Assembly (NCBI RefSeq): GCF_001650025.1
Contig: NZ_LVVY01000001.1
Location: forward strand, 1 to 64,000
DNA length: 64,000 bases
Origin: Devosia elaeis
GTDB lineage: Bacteria; Pseudomonadota; Alphaproteobacteria; Rhizobiales; Devosiaceae
Direction of reading: 5' to 3'
Part shown: positions 1-7,307 of the stretch, in pieces
How positions within the stretch are numbered: position 1 is the first letter of the stretch
How the letters are laid out: each line of letters starts with the position of its first letter
Translations under genes and position numbers: made by a program
The notes under the pieces: generated by a model
Told to the model about the DNA's origin: nothing
Seen by the model: the letters and a program-made list of their open reading frames with translations, nothing else
Databases searched by the model: none

Positions 1-65
1 ACTCTCCATAAAACCGGAGGGGACTTGGGGCTCAGGTCACCGACTATGCGCAGCTCGATAGGGTA

Positions 66-524
66 TTGCGACCTATCTACACCAAGCACGGCTTCGCTCT
101 GAGCTTCAATGATGGCGAAGGCGCTCCGGCGGATTGGGTCCGTATCGTCTGCCATGTGACCAATTCCGGCCACACCCGGATTTATCACAAGGATATGCCT
201 GCCGATGGCAAGGGCGCCAAGGGCGGCGACGTGATGACGAAGACCCATGCGGTCGGCGCGGCTCAATCCTACGCAATGCGCTACCTGCTACGGATGATCT
301 TCAACGTATCGGTGGGTGAAGGCGACAATGACGGCAACGTAGCCGCGGCGAGCCCCCCGCTCACCGAAGACCAAATCTTAGACCTGCAAGCGTTGGTCGA
401 AGAATACGGCGCAAATGCCAAGCTGCTGTGCCAGCGCCTCAAGGTTCAATACCTTGATGACCTGCCGCAATCCCGGCTGAAAGAGGCCGAAGCCATGATC
501 CGCTCGAAAGGGGCGCGGTCATGA
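66..524 (+). CDS. ERF-family single-strand annealing protein, 5' end unresolved
   Basis: ERF proteins anneal complementary single strands during phage recombination. The C-terminal half of the ERF domain is clear: a GFALSF segment, a histidine-rich middle, then MTKTHAVGAAQSYAMRYLL and a GDND tail. The only start in this frame is a TTG at 66, but the upstream codons still resemble the family (an LDRVLRPIYTKHG stretch is cut by that start). A TAA lies in frame at 9-11. Either the gene begins outside the window and is frameshifted near its 5' end, or the protein is short. It overlaps the next gene by 4 bases (ATGA), which fits an ERF plus exonuclease recombination module. Confidence 0.7.
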   Translation: MRPIYTKHGFALSFNDGEGAPADWVRIVCHVTNSGHTRIYHKDMPADGKGAKGGDVMTKTHAVGAAQSYAMRYLLRMIFNVSVGEGDNDGNVAAASPPLTEDQILDLQALVEEYGANAKLLCQRLKVQYLDDLPQSRLKEAEAMIRSKGARS

Positions 525-1162
525 GCGAGATCGAACAAGGCTCCGCTGACTGGTTCGCAATGCGCCTCGGAAAGGTCACCGCCTCCCGCGTTGCGGAAGT
601 CATCGCCAAGACCAAAACCGGCTATTCGGCCTCCCGCGCCAACTATGCCGCCCAGCTCATTGCCGAGCGGCTGACTGGCGACGTTGCCGAGAGCTTTTCC
701 AACGCCGCAATGCAGTGGGGCACCGAACAGGAGCCGGATGCCCGGCTTGCCTATGAGTTTCGTCATGACGTGGAAGTGGAACAGGTGGCCTTTGTCGATC
801 ACCCGACGATTGCCATGTCTGGCGCCAGCCCAGATGGCCTGATCGGCATCGACGGCCTTATCGAGATCAAATGCCCGAACACGGCAACGCATCTCGACAC
901 GCTGCGCAGCGAAACCATCCCCGGCAAGTACGAGAGCCAGATGCTTTGGCAGATGGCCTGCACGGGCCGCCAGTGGTGCGACTTCGCATCCTATGATCCG
1001 CGCCTGCCGGAAAACATGCGGCTGTTCGTAAAGCGCCTCCCACGGGACGACGCCCGCATTGCCGAACTGGAAGCCGAAGTGTCGGCCTTCCTCACCGAAA
1101 TTGACGCCACGGTTGCCGAGTTGACCCGCAAGTACGGGCTTCCCGACGCCATGGCCGCATAA
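521..1162 (+). CDS. YqaJ-family phage exonuclease (recombinase partner)
   Basis: A 213-residue lambda-exonuclease-like (YqaJ) nuclease that resects double-strand ends to feed the annealing protein. The fold's landmarks are visible: GSADWFAMRLGKVTASR near the N terminus, GTEQEPDARLAYE at about 70, the metal-binding SPDG and IEIKCPN strands at about 105-120 (Asp, Glu and Lys of the PD-(D/E)XK site), and a YESQMLWQMACTG helix after it. The start overlaps the ERF stop codon, so the two are probably translationally coupled. Family assignment is secure; the biochemical pairing is inferred from neighbourhood. Confidence 0.88.
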   Translation: MSEIEQGSADWFAMRLGKVTASRVAEVIAKTKTGYSASRANYAAQLIAERLTGDVAESFSNAAMQWGTEQEPDARLAYEFRHDVEVEQVAFVDHPTIAMSGASPDGLIGIDGLIEIKCPNTATHLDTLRSETIPGKYESQMLWQMACTGRQWCDFASYDPRLPENMRLFVKRLPRDDARIAELEAEVSAFLTEIDATVAELTRKYGLPDAMAA

Positions 1163-1232
1163 TTCTCCACGAAGGGACGGCGGGCCATTGCTTCCGGGCA
1201 ATGGTGGTTAAGAGCCAACCGCCGATTAATTG

Positions 1233-1565
1233 ATGAGTGAACACAGCATTGAAGAACTGGAACGGCAGCTCAAGGCCGCTGAGGGCCGAAGGGCGGAAGC
1301 CACGCGGGCGGTGCAGGAAGCGGAGGCGCGGCTAAAAGAAGCCCGCCTCGATGCGACGGGCCTGAAGGGTCACCTAGTCAAGGGGAGCCGATGGAGTGGT
1401 TCACCCGAGTATACCATTCTGGTTGAAGAGTTTCGCAAAGGCTGGCGCTCCGATGATGTAAGCGGTCGCGTCCTCAAAAAGAACGGCCAACTTGGCGTCC
1501 AGACAATGGACCTGCCCTTATTGAAGGTGTCTGACCTCGGCCCCTATGTGGAGCCGGCGCCATGA
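1233..1565 (+). CDS. Hypothetical phage protein with N-terminal coiled coil
   Basis: A 110-residue protein I do not recognise. Residues about 4-40 are a heptad-rich, Glu/Lys/Arg/Ala-rich helix (IEELERQLKAAEGRRAEA) typical of a coiled coil; the C-terminal part is compact and mixed. The ATG at 1233 is preferred over the TTG immediately before it. Its stop overlaps the next start by 4 bases, so it belongs to the recombination operon, where small accessory proteins are common. No function is assigned. Confidence 0.6.
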   Translation: MSEHSIEELERQLKAAEGRRAEATRAVQEAEARLKEARLDATGLKGHLVKGSRWSGSPEYTILVEEFRKGWRSDDVSGRVLKKNGQLGVQTMDLPLLKVSDLGPYVEPAP

Positions 1566-1747
1566 CCCTCCCCGATATGGACAAAGACCTTTCCGCATAC
1601 ACCGACTTTCAGAAGCTCTCTGATCGGGTGGTCTATTGGGAACGGCGGTTCGCGCTCACCAATCCAGACGCTGAGGACGAGGTACGATTTAAAGAGATCG
1701 CGGCCAAGCACTCTACGCGGGTGCTGTCGGTTATGAGGGCCGGGTGA
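1562..1747 (+). CDS. Small hypothetical phage protein
   Basis: A 61-residue, mostly helical and charged protein with no recognisable domain. It is supported as a gene by ATGA overlaps on both sides and by its position in a tightly packed + strand operon. It carries a YWERRF segment in the middle. Function unknown. Confidence 0.5.
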   Translation: MTLPDMDKDLSAYTDFQKLSDRVVYWERRFALTNPDAEDEVRFKEIAAKHSTRVLSVMRAG

Positions 1748-2208
1748 TGAGCCACCGGATAATCCGTACCCCCGAAGACCTGGCCATGCTCAAGACCTTC
1801 CTCGACGGTCGGAAGTTGCCCTTCACCGTGGACATTACCGAAGGTCTGGACCGGAGCGCCGAGCAGAACCGCCTCGCCTTCAAATGGTACGGCGAAATCT
1901 CTGAGCAGACCGGCGAGGACATTGAGGACGTACGCGCGCGGTGCAAGCTGGAAATCGGCGTGCCGATCATGCGCAGGGATTCCGAGAAGTTCTGCGGGAC
2001 CTATGACCGCATCGTGCGGCCCCTGCCCCATGCCGACAAACTCGACCTGATCCGCGACACCGAAATGCCAGTCACAAGCCTGATGAAGGTCAAGCAGATG
2101 ACCGAGTATCTGGACCTCATGTTCCGGCGCCATTCCGAGTTCGGGATCGTGCTGACCATCCCGCCGGATCGGTTTGCCTATGACCCTGACCGGAGGATGG
2201 CTGCATGA
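1747..2208 (+). CDS. NinB-like phage recombination protein
   Basis: About 153 residues resembling the lambda NinB (Orf) family, which helps load annealing or recombination proteins onto single-stranded DNA. The suggestive part is residues about 30-60, where RSAEQNRLAFKWYGEIS matches the family's SxxQNRxxW-like helix; the rest is weaker. ATG at 1747 is preferred; a GTG three bases earlier (1744) would add one residue. The neighbours (ERF, YqaJ) fit a recombination role. The family call is tentative and based on pattern alone. Confidence 0.6.
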   Translation: MSHRIIRTPEDLAMLKTFLDGRKLPFTVDITEGLDRSAEQNRLAFKWYGEISEQTGEDIEDVRARCKLEIGVPIMRRDSEKFCGTYDRIVRPLPHADKLDLIRDTEMPVTSLMKVKQMTEYLDLMFRRHSEFGIVLTIPPDRFAYDPDRRMAA

Positions 2209-2441
2209 GAAAGCTCACAGACCAAGAGCGCGCAGATCGAACGCATCACCGCGAGGGCTTCAACCGATACGGCGAGACTGTTGAACAGGTCCGGGACCGG
2301 CGCCTAATCGTCATGGTCAACGATGCAGAAGTCGAGGCCATAGATGAATGGCGATACCGGAACCGCGTAGAGACACGAGCCAAGGCCGTGCGCGACCTCC
2401 TGGAAATCGCCCTCGGCAGGAAAGGGCCGGCCAATGGCTAG
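2205..2441 (+). CDS. Small protein with ribbon-helix-helix-like C terminus
   Basis: A 78-residue basic protein. Residues about 33-70 have the strand-helix-helix layout of MetJ/Arc-type DNA-binding proteins: a hydrophobic strand (RLIVMV), then two amphipathic helices ending in RDLLEIAL. It may be a small regulator of the element. It overlaps both neighbours by a few bases. The fold is inferred from pattern only. Confidence 0.5.
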   Translation: MRKLTDQERADRTHHREGFNRYGETVEQVRDRRLIVMVNDAEVEAIDEWRYRNRVETRAKAVRDLLEIALGRKGPANG

Positions 2442-2859
2442 ATCCCGCCGCTACGAGTTCAAGAAATCCACTATGCGCGAAGCCTTCGCACGATCCGGCG
2501 GCTTCTGCGAGGCGGTTGGCGTTGCCTATGGCCTGCAACCGGGCCAACGCTGCAACACGCCTCTGGATGGCAAGCGCAAGGAATATGACCACTACCCGCT
2601 TCCGGCGACGATGGAAGAAAGCGACGTCCTGGAAAACTGCGTCGTCTGCTGCGTCCCTTGCCACAAGCACAAGACCGCCACGCTGGATATTCCGGTTCAG
2701 GCAAAGACCAAGCGTGTTTCGGATAAGGCCAAAAACATCGGCCGGCAGAAGCATCAATGGGCCACCCAGCGCCTCGGCAGCGGGAATAACCAGCGTCGGG
2801 CCACCACACCACCCAAACCGAAATTCGAGGGCGATATCATGGCCCGGAGGCAATCATGA
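2434..2859 (+). CDS. HNH-type nuclease domain protein
   Basis: A 141-residue protein with a plausible HNH/zinc core. Cysteines at about 29 and 45 precede a KEYDHYPLPAT segment (the Asp-His of the HNH motif), followed by a cysteine-rich ENCVVCCVPCHKHKT stretch giving the second metal ligands and the final His. The C-terminal 50 residues are basic and probably disordered. In phage early regions such proteins act in DNA processing or as mobile nicking enzymes. The start overlaps the previous gene by 8 bases. Confidence 0.65.
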   Translation: MARSRRYEFKKSTMREAFARSGGFCEAVGVAYGLQPGQRCNTPLDGKRKEYDHYPLPATMEESDVLENCVVCCVPCHKHKTATLDIPVQAKTKRVSDKAKNIGRQKHQWATQRLGSGNNQRRATTPPKPKFEGDIMARRQS

Positions 2860-3299
2860 CCAAGATATCTGAAGCAGAGCGCCTATGGAGCGCCAGCATC
2901 CCGGAGCCAAACTCTGGTTGTTGGATTTGGCTACAGAGCGTGAACCATCGTGGATACGGTCAAGTCCAGTTTCGCGGCAAGAAAGCTAAGGCACATAGAG
3001 CTTCCTGGATGGCGAATGTCGGCCCGATCCCTGATGGCCAAATGGTGCTGCACCGGTGTGACAATCGCTCCTGCATCAACCCAGACCATCTTTTTCTAGG
3101 GTCTGCTAAGGACAACACCGATGACATGGTGCGCAAAAACCGTGCGCCCAATCGGAAGTTATCGGGCGAGGCCGTGCGACAGATCCGAGAGCGCAAGGCG
3201 CGCGGTGAAACCTACGCATCGATGGCCGCAGAGTTTGGGGTGAGCGACGGCACACTCCGCCAAGCAGGCCGAGGCAAGAATTGGAGTGCAATCCAATGA
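2856..3299 (+). CDS. HNH homing-type endonuclease with C-terminal helix-turn-helix
   Basis: A 147-residue protein typical of phage-borne HNH_3 nucleases. The HNH core spans about 45-85: KAHRASW, then VLHRCDNRSCINPDHLFLG, which holds the catalytic His, the Asn and the CxNxxHL ending. Residues about 105-140 form a DNA-binding segment of the NUMOD/HTH type (LSGEAVRQIRERKARGETYASMA). Such enzymes recognise a specific site and can be selfish. It directly follows another HNH gene with an ATGA overlap. Confidence 0.85.
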   Translation: MTKISEAERLWSASIPEPNSGCWIWLQSVNHRGYGQVQFRGKKAKAHRASWMANVGPIPDGQMVLHRCDNRSCINPDHLFLGSAKDNTDDMVRKNRAPNRKLSGEAVRQIRERKARGETYASMAAEFGVSDGTLRQAGRGKNWSAIQ

Positions 3300-4012
3300 G
3301 TGTGAACGACGAATCCCTCCGCGCCTCTATACCCGGAGGCGTGGGGGTGAGGGTGAAGGCGCTTGATTGGGGCGAACGTCGTGCAATCCACGAGGTAAAT
3401 TGGGCTTGGGACGCCAAGACCTCAATCGACTGGTACGTTGTGGCAACCGCGTCCGGCGAAGGATGTAAGGGCACATTCTATTGGTTCGTTGTCGGCTATG
3501 CTGTCAAGGGCTGGGCAAACTCGGAAGAAGAAGCCAAAGCCGCCGCCCAAGCCGATTACGAGCGCCGCATCCTCTCTGCCCTCGACCTCTCACCAGCAGA
3601 CACGCAGTGCTGCATGTGCGGAAAAACAGGCTTGTCCACCATCGAAGGCGACGGCGGCACGGAATGCCAGCTAGAGGATGGCCGCTGGACTTGCTCGGAA
3701 CCGTGTTGGGAAAAGGCTGGAGGCTATGGGCCTGACCTCTCATCAGCAGAGGGAGAGCCGGTTGGCCTTTTCCGCAAAAGCGATGGAGCTTGGAAGCAGG
3801 TTCCTGACGAATGGGCCGATCATCCCAACGTCCAACCCCTCTACGCCTCTCCATCCAATAAAGAGCCGGTGGCGGTAACGGATGAGATGGTGGAGCGGGC
3901 GGTACAGGCTTGGCCTGACGGTCTAAGCGACCCGCGCAATAAGATCGCCATGCGCGCCGCCCTCACCGCCGCCCTTTCCGTGAAGCCACAGAGCGGGAGC
4001 GATAAGCCATGA
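3296..4012 (+). CDS. Hypothetical phage protein with Cys-rich segment
   Basis: A 238-residue protein of unknown function. The ATG at 3296 overlaps the previous stop (ATGA) and is preferred over a TTG at 3281. A cluster CCMCG followed about 25 residues later by CSEPC could bind zinc. The C terminus (VTDEMVERAVQAW then MRAALTAAL) is a module I associate with many small phage early proteins. The middle is low in recognisable motifs. Confidence 0.55.
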   Translation: MSVNDESLRASIPGGVGVRVKALDWGERRAIHEVNWAWDAKTSIDWYVVATASGEGCKGTFYWFVVGYAVKGWANSEEEAKAAAQADYERRILSALDLSPADTQCCMCGKTGLSTIEGDGGTECQLEDGRWTCSEPCWEKAGGYGPDLSSAEGEPVGLFRKSDGAWKQVPDEWADHPNVQPLYASPSNKEPVAVTDEMVERAVQAWPDGLSDPRNKIAMRAALTAALSVKPQSGSDKP

Positions 4013-4779
4013 GCAGGGAACTGGACGACGACGAACTCCGCGCACTCCTAGATCGCATCTCCGCAGAACGCGCCACAATGAAGCCAGGGGAATACCCGGA
4101 GGAACAGCCGATGACTGACGCAGCCTCTCCTTCTCCCTCGGAGATGGACGAACTTTCCGAGCGACTGCTTTCGGCCGCAACAGACATAGAGCGAGCGTTT
4201 CTGCACCGCATCGACCACTCGGGCGAGGACTGGCGCTTGGTCAATCCAGACGGTGAAACCGCCGCCGCGATCATGCGGGAAGCCCAATCAGCCCTTGCGG
4301 CTATGCGGGCGGAAAGGGATCGTTGGGAGCAACGGTTCTTTAAAATGGATCGGAACTTTGATCGCGCCGTCGCCCGCGCGGAAACTGCCGAAGCCCAAGT
4401 CCTTCGCCTTACCGAGGAGAATGAAGCGCTGAGGAAGCGTACTGGACCCGACATGTGGTGCCAATCTTGCGGCACGGTGACCCGAGACGACGAGTGCGAT
4501 TGCAACCGGTTTGGCGAAGTGATTGCTGAACAGAGGCTTGTCAATCTAGCTGACGAACTCGGCAGAATTGCGCGCGAAGAGATGGAGAAGCGCGAAGCCG
4601 CAGAGGTCCGCATCAAAGCCCTTGAGGAGGCGCTCGGCGACGTACTTAGCCGTGTGTCCGACACTGTTGGGTGCGGACGCCACTGCGTTATTGAGGCAGA
4701 GGCCAAAGACGAGGCTGAATACACAACTGCAATCCGAGCCGCCCGCACCACTCTCCAGAAGGAACAGGCAGATGGGTAA
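4009..4779 (+). CDS. Hypothetical phage protein with coiled coil
   Basis: A 256-residue acidic protein. Residues about 85-145 and 180-215 are predicted long helices rich in Ala, Glu and Arg, consistent with coiled coil. A short CQSCG then CDCN cluster at about 148-165 might hold a metal. It resembles the modular, variable Ead/Ea22-type early phage proteins in composition, but no family is assigned. ATGA overlap with the gene before, and its stop overlaps the next start. Confidence 0.5.
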   Translation: MSRELDDDELRALLDRISAERATMKPGEYPEEQPMTDAASPSPSEMDELSERLLSAATDIERAFLHRIDHSGEDWRLVNPDGETAAAIMREAQSALAAMRAERDRWEQRFFKMDRNFDRAVARAETAEAQVLRLTEENEALRKRTGPDMWCQSCGTVTRDDECDCNRFGEVIAEQRLVNLADELGRIAREEMEKREAAEVRIKALEEALGDVLSRVSDTVGCGRHCVIEAEAKDEAEYTTAIRAARTTLQKEQADG

Positions 4780-4981
4780 GATAGAAGAGATGAAAAGCCC
4801 GCCCTGCCGCGTTTGCGGAAATAGCAGGTGGGTTGCGATATGGGATGCTGAGAAGCCGGAGAAGGCAATCTGCATGGATTGTTGCGGGTTCGCTGAGCAC
4901 GAGAACGGAGAAGCTGGTCACGAATATGACCGCACGGGGGTCCACGTGCCATCCTGCATTCACTGCGGGGCGGAGCCCTGA
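4772..4981 (+). CDS. Small zinc-ribbon-like protein
   Basis: A 69-residue protein with three Cys-x2-Cys-type pairs (CRVCG, CMDCC, CIHCG), suggesting one or two zinc-ribbon knuckles. The ATG at 4772 lies inside the end of the previous gene and fits the operon's overlap pattern. Function unknown; probably a small element-encoded protein. Confidence 0.5.
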   Translation: MGKIEEMKSPPCRVCGNSRWVAIWDAEKPEKAICMDCCGFAEHENGEAGHEYDRTGVHVPSCIHCGAEP

Positions 4982-4982
4982 C

Positions 4983-5312
4983 ATGAAGGCCGCCAACTAT
5001 GCACCAGTCTATGCCGGCCTATATCCCGAGCTTGCGGAGATCGCGCGCAACCACGGTTATGCAATGGCAGTCCACGGCAGTTTCGCCAAGGATGCGGATC
5101 TGATCTGTGTGCCGTGGACTGACGATGCTGCCGACCCTCACGCAGTAGTCGATGCCATAACGTCTGAGTTCGCTATCCAGCGCATCCCTGGAGACCCCAA
5201 GATCAGAGAGCATGGCCGCATCGTCTATTCGCTGACAATAGCTGCGCCGGGTTGCTTCATAGACTTATCGTTCACGCCTCGCGCTGCTCTATCTCAGGGA
5301 GGCGGGGAATGA
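4983..5312 (+). CDS. Phage protein with nucleotidyltransferase-like motif
   Basis: A 109-residue protein. Residues about 28-45 read MAVHGSFAKDADLICVPW, which resembles the G-S-x(n)-D-x-D signature of minimal nucleotidyltransferases. It is followed by a helix (AVVDAITSEF) and a late hydrophobic strand (CFIDLSF) that could carry the third acidic residue. I recall similar short proteins in other temperate phages, without known activity. The start at 4983 follows the previous stop by one base. Confidence 0.5.
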   Translation: MKAANYAPVYAGLYPELAEIARNHGYAMAVHGSFAKDADLICVPWTDDAADPHAVVDAITSEFAIQRIPGDPKIREHGRIVYSLTIAAPGCFIDLSFTPRAALSQGGGE

Positions 5313-5440
5313 TGACCGTATCACTGGCGGCGTCGTTCGCTTTCGCAATCTCTCTGTGGTTCATCCTCTTCCCGGTGTCGTTCGGGAAACATCTCGGCAA
5401 AGTCCTGTCGGGAATCCAAGCCGCCAAGGAGGGGAAGTGA
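5309..5440 (+). CDS. Small single-pass membrane protein
   Basis: A 43-residue protein with one hydrophobic segment at about residues 4-27 (SLAASFAFAISLWFILFPV) and a basic tail. It starts by ATGA overlap with the gene before it. Small membrane proteins of this kind occur in phage early regions, but nothing indicates its role. Confidence 0.4.
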   Translation: MMTVSLAASFAFAISLWFILFPVSFGKHLGKVLSGIQAAKEGK

Positions 5441-5442
5441 TG

Positions 5443-5676
5443 CTAGTTCAGCTTCCCTCGGATGGCCACCAGCAAATCCCGCCACTGCCCGATGAGTGTG
5501 GCAATCTTTGCGGCCTTGTCAGGGACCAGTCTGGCGATGTCCACCAATCGGTCGATCTCTGCTCCAATCAGGGCAATATCCTCACTCGGGATAGTGCCAG
5601 CGTCTATCATCGCCCTGTACCGGTGCAGGGTTCGGCGGGAGAGCATAATGCGCTGATCGGCTTGGGATGGGGTCAT
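5443..5676 (-). CDS. Possible small helical protein on the opposite strand
   Basis: A 77-residue reading frame running against all its neighbours. Its composition is protein-like: amphipathic helices (LIGAEIDRLVDIARLV) and an N-terminal segment (SQADQRIMLSRRTLHRYRAMI) that could bind DNA. No other convincing gene fills this gap. Against it, I see no good ribosome binding site upstream of the ATG at 5676. It could be a regulator of the element or a chance frame. Confidence 0.4.
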   Translation of the reverse strand: MTPSQADQRIMLSRRTLHRYRAMIDAGTIPSEDIALIGAEIDRLVDIARLVPDKAAKIATLIGQWRDLLVAIRGKLN

Positions 5677-5690
5677 GGAGGGAGAATGCC

Positions 5691-5987
5691 ATGGCTTTGC
5701 TGACCCCGAAAGAGGCCGCCGAGCGCTTGGGAGTTTCGACTGATCAGTTGCTGAAGCTCACTGATCGCGGCAAGTTGCCATTCATCAATGTTGGCCTTGG
5801 CCAGAAACGGCCATCCCGCCGATACGACCCGGATGATTTGAGCGCCTTCATGATGGCGCAGAGGATGACCGCATGTCCGTCTTCAAGCGCAAAGGCTCCG
5901 AAATCTACTCTTACGACTTCTGGATTAAGGGTCGTCGATTTCTCGGCAGCACGGAAGAGAAAAACAAGCGAGCAGCCGAGGCCGTAG
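5691..5987 (+). CDS. Helix-turn-helix (excisionase-like) protein
   Basis: A 98-residue protein whose first 60 residues are a MerR-like/HTH_17 winged helix: MALLTPKEAAERLGVSTDQLLKLTD, then a wing ending in RYDPDDLSAFM. Proteins of this type next to integrases usually act as excisionase or recombination directionality factor. The ATG at 5691 has a strong GGAGGGAG upstream. The last 38 residues are read in a different frame from, but over the same DNA as, the first 115 bases of the integrase gene. Confidence 0.75.
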   Translation: MALLTPKEAAERLGVSTDQLLKLTDRGKLPFINVGLGQKRPSRRYDPDDLSAFMMAQRMTACPSSSAKAPKSTLTTSGLRVVDFSAARKRKTSEQPRP

Positions 5988-6994
5988 AACGGACCAAGAA
6001 GGAAGAGGCTCGCGCTACCGTTGCCACGGAAGAGGCAATGGATGCGCCCCGAACTTGGGAACTCGCATCGTCCCGCTGGTGGTTAGAGGTCGGCCAGCAC
6101 CATAAAAACGCGCACGTCACCGCCGCTGCTCTCGATTGGCTGACGAAGGCAATAGGGCGCACCACCCTTCTGATCGACATTGACGACAACCGCGTTGCTG
6201 CCCTGGTTGCAAAACGCCGAGGCGAAATTCGGCAAGTCGGAAAGGCGGAGAGCCGCACGAAGACCGTCGGTGCCGCGACTGTAAACCGGACCTGCACGGA
6301 GCCTCTACGCAAAGTCATGTTGCGCGCTGCGAAGACTTGGAAGGTGCGCACCGGCGAAGTCGATTGGGGCAGTCACATGCTGGCGGAGCCCCAAGAACGC
6401 GTGCGCGAGGCGAGCCGGGGCGAAGAGAGCAAGATCATGGACCAGCTCGAACGCGGATATGACGCTGCGGTCGAGTTCGCATTCGTGAATGGATGCCGGC
6501 GCATGGAAATCATCGGCCTTCGGTGGCCGAAAGTAGATTTCTTTGGGCGCCAATTCACCGTTCTAGGCAAGGGCGACAAAGAGCGCACGATCCCAATGAA
6601 CCAGCGGACCTTTGATTTGCTCTGGGCGCAGCGGGGCATGCACGAGGAATTCGTGTTCACCTTCGAGGCGAAGCGCACCCGTAGGCATGGCGCGCGGGAC
6701 CTGGTGAAAGGCAAGCGCTACCCTATGACGGAGCACGGGCTAAAGACGGCCATGCGGCGCGCCGTCGCAAAATCTGGAGTCGAGAACTTTCGCTTTCACG
6801 ATACCCGGCACACTGCCGCAACCCGTGTGCTCAGGAAGTCGAACCTTCGCGTTGCCCAAGTGCTCCTGGGCCACAAGGACATCAAAACGACGACGAAATA
6901 CGCGCATGCGATGGCCGAAGATGTGCGTGCAGCGCTCGAAGCATCAAGTCCCGCGAGAAGTCCCGCGACACGAGGAAAGAAACATGCTAAGTGA
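5873..6994 (+). CDS. int: Tyrosine-type site-specific integrase
   Basis: A 373-residue phage integrase that catalyses recombination between attP and the chromosomal attB. An N-terminal arm-binding segment (1-60) is followed by a helical core-binding domain (about 60-170) and the catalytic domain. All catalytic residues are visible: Arg209 (GCRRMEIIGL), Lys233 (LGKGDKER), His309 and Arg312 (FHDTRHT), His334 (LLGHKD) and nucleophile Tyr343 (TTTKYAH). The gene ends 36 bases from the tRNA-Pro fragment, as expected for an integrase beside its attachment site. It should be active. Confidence 0.93.
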   Translation: MSVFKRKGSEIYSYDFWIKGRRFLGSTEEKNKRAAEAVERTKKEEARATVATEEAMDAPRTWELASSRWWLEVGQHHKNAHVTAAALDWLTKAIGRTTLLIDIDDNRVAALVAKRRGEIRQVGKAESRTKTVGAATVNRTCTEPLRKVMLRAAKTWKVRTGEVDWGSHMLAEPQERVREASRGEESKIMDQLERGYDAAVEFAFVNGCRRMEIIGLRWPKVDFFGRQFTVLGKGDKERTIPMNQRTFDLLWAQRGMHEEFVFTFEAKRTRRHGARDLVKGKRYPMTEHGLKTAMRRAVAKSGVENFRFHDTRHTAATRVLRKSNLRVAQVLLGHKDIKTTTKYAHAMAEDVRAALEASSPARSPATRGKKHAK

Positions 6995-7030
6995 TTGGGG
7001 TGTTTCGGAGATTTCTGTTCTGGGCATGCT

Positions 7031-7070
7031 TCCCCCAGACAAATGCGCTACCAGGCTGCGCTACGCCCCG
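7031..7070 (-). tRNA. 5' half of tRNA-Pro(GGG), attachment-site remnant
   Basis: Read on the minus strand from 7070, the sequence has a proline tRNA's 5' acceptor strand CGGGGCG, the TA linker, a D-arm with GCGC/GCGC stem around AGCCTGGTA, and the 5' side of the anticodon stem followed by CTGGGGG, i.e. anticodon GGG. After that the expected ACAAA and T-arm are missing and unrelated element DNA follows. It is the leftover tRNA half at one end of the integrated element. A host-type promoter remains upstream. Confidence 0.85.
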
Positions 7071-7076
7071 ACTGCC

Positions 7077-7106
7077 GGACACATAGGCAAAGGGGGCTTT
7101 TGAGGC
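7077..7106 (-). promoter_or_regulatory. Probable sigma-70-type promoter of the broken tRNA-Pro
   Basis: On the minus strand, TTGCCT (about 7101-7106) and TATGTG (about 7078-7083) are separated by 17 bases and lie just upstream of the tRNA 5' end. This fits a stable-RNA promoter on the host side of the junction. It is inferred from sequence only. Confidence 0.45.
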
Positions 7107-7307
7107 AAGCCCCAAAATTCGCCTGACGCGCACAAAGCGCGGGAAAATCCGAGCGAGGCTGGAGATTCCGGCGCAGCGGCGTCCGATGAACCAGCAGATC
7201 GCCTATAAGGGAGGCAGCATTCCCAGGGGATAGCGCGGGCCAAATTTGCGCCTCGAGCGGGGGGCTGCTAGGTCATGATCCGGACAATATGAAAAAGGGA
7301 GGCCGCG

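Noticed and set aside
5356-5703. A 115-codon + strand frame between the small membrane protein and the HTH gene
   Set aside because: Composition is poor (few helices, many Gly/Pro) and it overlaps both the preceding gene and a better frame on the other strand.
7087-7116. Hairpin GGGGCTT...AAGCCCC near the tRNA fragment as a terminator
   Set aside because: No T run follows on either strand in the right place, and it overlaps the likely tRNA promoter.
7111-7300. A second tRNA or a complete attachment repeat on the host side
   Set aside because: I found no further tRNA arms and no second copy of the anticodon-loop sequence.
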